From positions 1-64,000 of the forward strand of contig NZ_JAGPXL010000010.1 in assembly GCF_018070565.1 (NCBI RefSeq): DNA of 64,000 nucleotides. Reading direction: 5' to 3'. The stretch comes from Streptomyces sp. B93 (GTDB lineage: Bacteria; Actinomycetota; Actinomycetes; Streptomycetales; Streptomycetaceae). The translations under genes were made by a program, and so were the position numbers. The notes under the pieces were generated by a model, which saw only the letters and a list, made by a program, of their open reading frames with translations, was not told the DNA's origin and ran no database searches. This document shows, piece after piece, positions 59,897-64,000 of the stretch (position 1 is the first letter of the stretch; each line of letters opens with the position of its first letter).

Positions 59897-61084
59897 GTGC
59901 GTCCCGTCCACTTCGCCGCCGCCCGCCGCACCCCCATCGGCAAGCTGCGCGGCGCCCTGTCCGCCGTACGCCCCGACGACCTCGCCGCCACCGTCATCCG
60001 CGCCCTCGTCGCCGAGGTGCCCGCGCTCGACCCGGCCCGCGTCGACGACGTCTACTGGGGCGCCGCCAACCAGTCCGGCGAGGACAACCGCAACGTCGCC
60101 CGCATGGCCGCACTGCTCGCCGGACTCCCCGACTCCGTGCCCGGCGCCACCGTCAACCGGCTCTGTGCCTCCGGCCTCGAAGCCGTCACCGCCGCCGCCC
60201 GCACCATCGCCGCGGGCGAGGCGGACGTCGTCATCGCGGGCGGCTCCGAGTCCATGAGCCGCGCCCCCTTCGTGCTGCCCCGCCCCGACGAGGCGCTGCC
60301 GCACCGCGTCGAGACCGCCGACACCCGCCTCGGCTGGCGCCTGGTCAACCCGCGCATGGCCGAGCTGCACGGACTGCTGTCCATGGGCGAGACCGCCGAG
60401 GAGGTCGCCGAACGGTACGGCGTCCCGCGCGCCCGGCAGGACGAGTTCGCACTGCGCAGCCACCAGCGCGCCGCCGACGCCCGCAAGAACGGCCACTTCG
60501 ACGGCGAACTGCTGCCGGTGACCCGCCCGGACGGCGTGGCCGTCGACCGCGACGAGAGCGTCCGCGAGGACACCTCCTACGAGAAGCTGGCGAAGCTGCG
60601 GCCCGTCTTCCGCGAGGGCGGCACCGTCACCGCGGGCAACGCCTCCCCGATGAACGACGGCGCGGCGGGGCTGCTGCTGGTCAGCGAGGAGGCGCTGAAC
60701 GACCTCGGTCTGGAGTCGCTCGGCCGCTATGTCGCCGGGGCGTCCGCCGGGGTCCACCCCGACGTCATGGGCATCGGGCCCGTGCCCGCCACGCGCAAGG
60801 CCCTCGCCCGCGTGGGGTGGGGCGTCGCGGACATCGAGGAGGCCGAGTTCAACGAGGCCTTCGCGGCGCAGGCACTCGCGTGCGTGGACCAGCTCGGTAT
60901 CGACGCCGAGCTGGTCAACCCCAGTGGTGGGGCTATCGCGCTCGGGCATCCGCTGGGGTGCTCCGGGGCGCGGATCCTGACCACGCTGCTGCACCGGATG
61001 CGGCGGACGGGGGCGGGGCGGGGGCTGGCCACGATGTGCGTGGGAGTGGGGCAGGGGAGTGCGGTGCTGGTGGAGCGCGACTAG
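59897..61084 (+). CDS. Acetyl-CoA acyltransferase (thiolase)
   Basis: A 395-residue thiolase: AARRTPIGKLRGALSAV start, nucleophile Cys in TVNRLCASGLEAV (about residue 90), GGSESMSRAPFV, and the C-terminal GGAIALGHPLGCSGAR (His) and ATMCVGVGQG (second Cys). Similar to PcaF-type beta-ketoadipyl/acetyl-CoA thiolases; the exact substrate is uncertain. GTG 59897 follows TCAGGAG. The last ~150 bases show relaxed codon bias but an intact frame. Confidence 0.93.
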   Translation: MRPVHFAAARRTPIGKLRGALSAVRPDDLAATVIRALVAEVPALDPARVDDVYWGAANQSGEDNRNVARMAALLAGLPDSVPGATVNRLCASGLEAVTAAARTIAAGEADVVIAGGSESMSRAPFVLPRPDEALPHRVETADTRLGWRLVNPRMAELHGLLSMGETAEEVAERYGVPRARQDEFALRSHQRAADARKNGHFDGELLPVTRPDGVAVDRDESVREDTSYEKLAKLRPVFREGGTVTAGNASPMNDGAAGLLLVSEEALNDLGLESLGRYVAGASAGVHPDVMGIGPVPATRKALARVGWGVADIEEAEFNEAFAAQALACVDQLGIDAELVNPSGGAIALGHPLGCSGARILTTLLHRMRRTGAGRGLATMCVGVGQGSAVLVERD

Positions 61085-61110
61085 GTGCGTGCCGCCTCTT
61101 CGCCGTGGGT

Positions 61111-61188
61111 GGGTGCGGGTCTCGTCGTGGCTGGTCGCGCCCACACGGCGGAGCCGTATGCCGATACAGCCCCGCGCCCCTTAGGGAC
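61111..61188. repeat. Streptomyces-type interspersed intergenic repeat (second copy)
   Basis: Starts TGCGGGTCTCGTCGTGG and ends CCCCGCGCCCCTTAGGGAC, matching both ends of the element at 38251-38300. It carries an internal hairpin ACACGGC-GGA-GCCGTAT absent from the first copy. It lies between the thiolase and acyl-CoA ligase genes. Confidence 0.6.
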
Positions 61189-61254
61189 GGGGCCCCGCCC
61201 TCCCCCAGGAAGTCCCCCATGAGTCGCTGATCGAGAAACGGAGCACACCCGCAC

Positions 61255-62784
61255 ATGGCAACCCTCTCCGTCGCCGCCATCCTCGCCGAGAACGCCCGGC
61301 GCCGACCCGACAGGACCGCGCTCGTGGAGGGCGACCTGCGGCTGACCTTCGCCGAGATGTGGCGGCGGGCCCGCGCCCAGGCCGGGGCCCTGGCCGGGCT
61401 CGGGGTGCGACCCGGCGACCGGGTGGCGCTGATGGCACCCAACACCGCGGAGTTCCCGGCGGCGTACTACGCGATCGCCGCGACCGGCGCCGTCGTCGTC
61501 CCCGTCCATCTGCTGCTGTCGCGCTCCGAGGTCGAGCACGTCCTGAAGGACAGCGGCGCCGCCCTGCTGCTCTGCCACCCCGCGCAGGCGGCGACCGGCA
61601 CCGCCGCCGCGGAGGCCGTCGGGGTGCGGGTGGTCACCCTGGGCGCCGAGTTCGAGCGGCTCGCGGCGGACGCCGAGCCGCTGCGGTCGTACGAGACCCG
61701 TGACGCCGACGACCCCGCCGTCGTCTTCTACACCAGCGGCACCACCGGCGTCCCCAAGGGCGCCGTGCTCAGCCACCTCAACCTGGTGATGAACGCGACC
61801 GTCAACGCCTTCGACGCCAACGACATCCGCGCCGACGACATCGCGCTGGGCGCGCTGCCGCTGTTCCACGCCTTCGGGCAGACGGTGTCCATGAACTCGG
61901 TGTGGCGGGCCGGCGCGACGCTGGTGCTGCTGCCGCGGTTCGACGCCGCCCGCGCGATCGAGCTGATGGTCGAGGAGGGCGTCAACACCTTCCACGGGGT
62001 GCCCACGATGTTCGTCGCGCTGGCCGCCGCCGCTGCCGACGCGGACGCCCTGCCCGAGCTGCGGGTGTGCGTCTCGGGCGGCGCCTCGCTGCCGGTGGCG
62101 GTGCTGGAGCGGTTCGAGGCGGCCTTCGGGGCGCGGATATACGAGGGGTACGGGCTGTCGGAGACCTCGCCGACGGCGACCGTCAACCAGCCGTGGTTCG
62201 GCACCCGGCCCGGCACCATCGGGCACCCGCTGTGGGGCGTGGAGGTGGAGATCGCCCGCGCCGAGACCGAGGACCGCGTCGAGCTGCTGCCGGCCGGGGA
62301 GCTGGGCGAGGTCGTCGTCCGCGGCCACAACGTCTTCACCGGCTACCTGGGCCGCCCCGAGGCCACCGCCGAGGCCATGGTCGACGGCTGGTTCCGCACC
62401 GGGGACCTCGGCACCAAGGACGAGGACGGCTTCCTCAGGATCGTCGACCGCAAGAAGGACGTCATCATCCGCGGCGGCTTCAACGTCTACCCGCGCGAGG
62501 TCGAGGAGGTCCTGATGCGGCATCCCTCCGTCGCCCAGGTCGCGGTGATCGGGCTGCCGGACGAGCTGCACGGCGAGGAGGTGTGCGCGGTCGTCGTCCC
62601 CGGACCCGGCGGCGACGGCACACCGGAAGCCGGCGCGCTCACCGAGTGGGCCAAGGAGCGGCTGGGCAGGCACAAGTACCCGCGGCGGGTGCGGTTCGTG
62701 GAGGAGCTGCCGCTCGGGCCGAGCATGAAGGTGCTCAAGCGGGAGTTGCGGGCGCGGTACGCGGAAGAGGGCGCGGCCCGCTGA
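61255..62784 (+). CDS. Long-chain fatty-acid-type acyl-CoA ligase (AMP-forming)
   Basis: A 509-residue adenylate-forming enzyme: P-loop YTSGTTGVPKGAVLSHLN (about residue 160), LPLFHAFGQTVSMN, YEGYGLSETSPTATVN, TGDLGTKDEDGFLRIVDRKKDVIIRGG and the C-terminal LPLGPSMKVLKRELR with the catalytic Lys. It activates a carboxylic acid to its CoA thioester. Following the thiolase and lipase-like genes it suggests a small fatty-acid utilisation group, though an interspersed repeat separates it from the thiolase. ATG 61255 has GGAGCACACCC ahead. Confidence 0.93.
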   Translation: MATLSVAAILAENARRRPDRTALVEGDLRLTFAEMWRRARAQAGALAGLGVRPGDRVALMAPNTAEFPAAYYAIAATGAVVVPVHLLLSRSEVEHVLKDSGAALLLCHPAQAATGTAAAEAVGVRVVTLGAEFERLAADAEPLRSYETRDADDPAVVFYTSGTTGVPKGAVLSHLNLVMNATVNAFDANDIRADDIALGALPLFHAFGQTVSMNSVWRAGATLVLLPRFDAARAIELMVEEGVNTFHGVPTMFVALAAAAADADALPELRVCVSGGASLPVAVLERFEAAFGARIYEGYGLSETSPTATVNQPWFGTRPGTIGHPLWGVEVEIARAETEDRVELLPAGELGEVVVRGHNVFTGYLGRPEATAEAMVDGWFRTGDLGTKDEDGFLRIVDRKKDVIIRGGFNVYPREVEEVLMRHPSVAQVAVIGLPDELHGEEVCAVVVPGPGGDGTPEAGALTEWAKERLGRHKYPRRVRFVEELPLGPSMKVLKRELRARYAEEGAAR

Positions 62785-62793
62785 TCCGGTGAG

Positions 62794-62815
62794 GGACCGT
62801 CTGGCGAGACGGTCC
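62794..62815 (+). terminator. Terminator after the acyl-CoA ligase gene
   Basis: GGACCGTCT and AGACGGTCC pair perfectly (9 bp) around a GGCG loop, ten bases after the stop. Confidence 0.8.
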
Positions 62816-62828
62816 TTACGGTGGCCAC

Positions 62829-63632
62829 ATGCATGGGCATAGCATCAGTGCCCGCATGAACACCATGACGCTCTGGCACATCACCGGCTGGGAGTTCGCG
62901 GCGCTGGCCGTGGCCGCCCTGCTCGTCGGCTTCTCCAAGACCGCCGTCAGCGGGGCCAACACGGTCAGCCTCGCCGTCTTCGCCGCGGTCCTGCCCGCCC
63001 GCGCCTCCACCGGCATCCTGCTGCCGGTGCTCATCTTCGGCGACGTCCTCGCCGTGCTCGTCTACCGGCGGCACGCCCACTGGCCCACGCTGGGGAGGCT
63101 GTTCCCCGCGGTCGGGGTGGGCGTGGTCGCGGGGACGCTGTTCCTGCTGTGGGCCGACGACGGGATCGTACGGACCTCGATCGGCGCGATTCTGCTGCTG
63201 ATGGCCGGGGTGACGGTGTGGCGGCGGCGGGCGGCGGAGCGTGCGGCGGCACAGCCGGACGCGGTGACCACCAGGGCGGGCCGCTGGAAGGCGCGTTCCT
63301 ACGGCGCGCTGGGCGGCTTCACGACGATGGTCGCCAACGCGGGCGGCCCGGTGATGGCGATGTACCTGCTGTCGGCGGGCTTCCGGAAGCTGGGCTTCCT
63401 GGGGACGTCGGCGTTCTTCTTCCTCATCGTGAACGTGGCCAAGGTGCCCTTCAGCGCCGGGCTCGGGCTGATCGACGGGAACTCGCTGCTGCTCGACGCG
63501 GCGCTCGTGGGGTTCGTCGTGCCCGGGGCGTTTCTCGGAAAGTGGGCGGTGAACCGGATCAACCAGCGGTTGTTCGAACAGCTCGTGATCGCGGCGACGG
63601 TGGTCGGGGGCCTGCAACTGCTCCTGCGTTAG
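62829..63632 (+). CDS. TauE/SafE-family sulfite/organosulfonate exporter-type permease
   Basis: A membrane protein of 267 residues (or 258 if it starts at ATG 62856) with about eight helices: LAVAALLVGFSKTAVSGANTVSL in the first half and SYGALGGFTTMVANAGGPVMAMYLLSAGF in the second are the duplicated TauE/SafE signatures. It transports sulfur-containing or other small organic anions; the direction and substrate are unknown. The stop overlaps that of the convergent HAD gene by three bases. Confidence 0.88.
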   Translation: MHGHSISARMNTMTLWHITGWEFAALAVAALLVGFSKTAVSGANTVSLAVFAAVLPARASTGILLPVLIFGDVLAVLVYRRHAHWPTLGRLFPAVGVGVVAGTLFLLWADDGIVRTSIGAILLLMAGVTVWRRRAAERAAAQPDAVTTRAGRWKARSYGALGGFTTMVANAGGPVMAMYLLSAGFRKLGFLGTSAFFFLIVNVAKVPFSAGLGLIDGNSLLLDAALVGFVVPGAFLGKWAVNRINQRLFEQLVIAATVVGGLQLLLR

Positions 63633-64000
63633 CGCGCGCCGCCCCGCAGCCCGAGCAGCGCGGGCAGGTCCGCGAAGGAGTCGACGACATGGTCCGGCTC
63701 CCCGCTCGCCGCCCGCTCCGTCTCCGGCAGGTACTTGCCGGTGCGCACCAGCACCCCGGTGATCCCGGCGTGCTGCGCGGCGAGCACGTCGGACTCGATG
63801 TCGTCGCCGATCATCAGCGCCGCACCCGGCCGTGCGCCCACCCGGTCCAGGGCCGCCGCGAAGAACGCGGGCGACGGCTTCCCGGTGACCTCGGCCTCCG
63901 TCCCGGCCGCCGCCTCCAGGCCCGCCAGGAACGCGCCGGAGTCCAGCTCCAGCCCCCGGCCGGTACGCCAGTACAGGTTCCGGTGCATCGCCACCAGCCG
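63629..64000 (-). CDS. HAD-superfamily (NagD/LHPP-like) phosphatase, 3' part only
   Basis: The gene enters from beyond the window's right edge; 123 C-terminal residues are visible. VAMHRNLYWRTGRGLELDSGAFLAGLEAAAG, TGKPSPAFFAAALDRVG and MIGDDIESDVLAAQHAGITGVLVRTGKY match HAD subfamily IIA. It dephosphorylates a small phosphorylated metabolite or, as in LHPP, a phospho-amino acid. Its TAA stop overlaps the TAG of the TauE/SafE gene on the opposite strand. Confidence 0.88.
   Translation of the reverse strand, partial: RLVAMHRNLYWRTGRGLELDSGAFLAGLEAAAGTEAEVTGKPSPAFFAAALDRVGARPGAALMIGDDIESDVLAAQHAGITGVLVRTGKYLPETERAASGEPDHVVDSFADLPALLGLRGGAR

Overview
The window is high-GC actinobacterial chromosome, almost certainly Streptomyces. 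The evidence is strong G/C third-position bias, GTG/TTG starts and leaderless-type starts, a conservon (cvnABCD), a WhiB-like protein, a class F sortase, an LpqY-SugABC-type sugar importer and the tail of a hopanoid cluster. Roughly 65 protein genes, one tRNA, one riboswitch and several perfect-stem terminators are supported. No rRNA, CRISPR array, insertion sequence, integrase or prophage is visible.

Layout. (1) 1-5.0 kb: end of a hopanoid operon (ispG 3' end, dxs with a repeat-rich C-terminal tail, HpnO-type aminotransferase), then an XRE-cupin regulator with a clear operator and a 41-residue membrane protein. (2) 5.0-13.8 kb: protein phosphatase, GH36 alpha-galactosidase, a c-di-AMP (ydaO-class) riboswitch ahead of a LysM-M23 cell-wall peptidase, SGNH hydrolase, a GLFV amino-acid dehydrogenase with a TetR regulator and its probable operator, and a metallo-beta-lactamase-fold hydrolase. 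(3) 13.8-30.5 kb: PAS-SpoIIE phosphatase, then an anoxia/dormancy island: Crp-like sensor, Rv1733c-like membrane protein, two CBS-BON proteins, arginine deiminase pathway (permease-arcA-argF-arcC), STAS protein, FMN-binding oxidase-like protein, DoxX, GNAT-acyl-CoA synthetase fusion, flavodoxin, universal stress protein and Acg-like nitroreductase. Nearly every transcription unit here is preceded by a GGG(A/C)C-N4-GGCCC-like palindrome resembling the DosR/DevR box.

(4) 30.5-38.2 kb: conservon with a GAF protein, then threonine catabolism (tdh, kbl) with a LysR regulator. (5) 38.2-45.4 kb: three-subunit molybdenum aldehyde oxidoreductase (PaoABC-like), XRE-cupin regulator with an operator spanning its start codon, GNAT, MmcQ/YjbR protein, and a split transketolase pair driven by a MerR-type 19-bp-spacer promoter. 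(6) 45.4-50.1 kb: tRNA-Pro(GGG) and a trehalose-type ABC importer. (7) 50.1-54.8 kb: ECF sigma factor with a MerR-B12 regulator, divergent from a DUF4397 surface protein, class F sortase and anti-sigma factor; NUDIX-like protein. (8) 54.8-64 kb: HAD phosphatase, M20 amidohydrolase, a coupled Wbl-Dps-DUF3140-HhH-GPD operon, lipase-like hydrolase, thiolase, acyl-CoA ligase, TauE/SafE permease and a partial HAD phosphatase.

Two genes (ornithine carbamoyltransferase and the transketolase C-terminal subunit) each carry what looks like a single-base deletion. They are either true frameshifts or sequencing errors, and both are annotated with restored coordinates. Assignments rest on motif recognition and synteny memory, with no database search.
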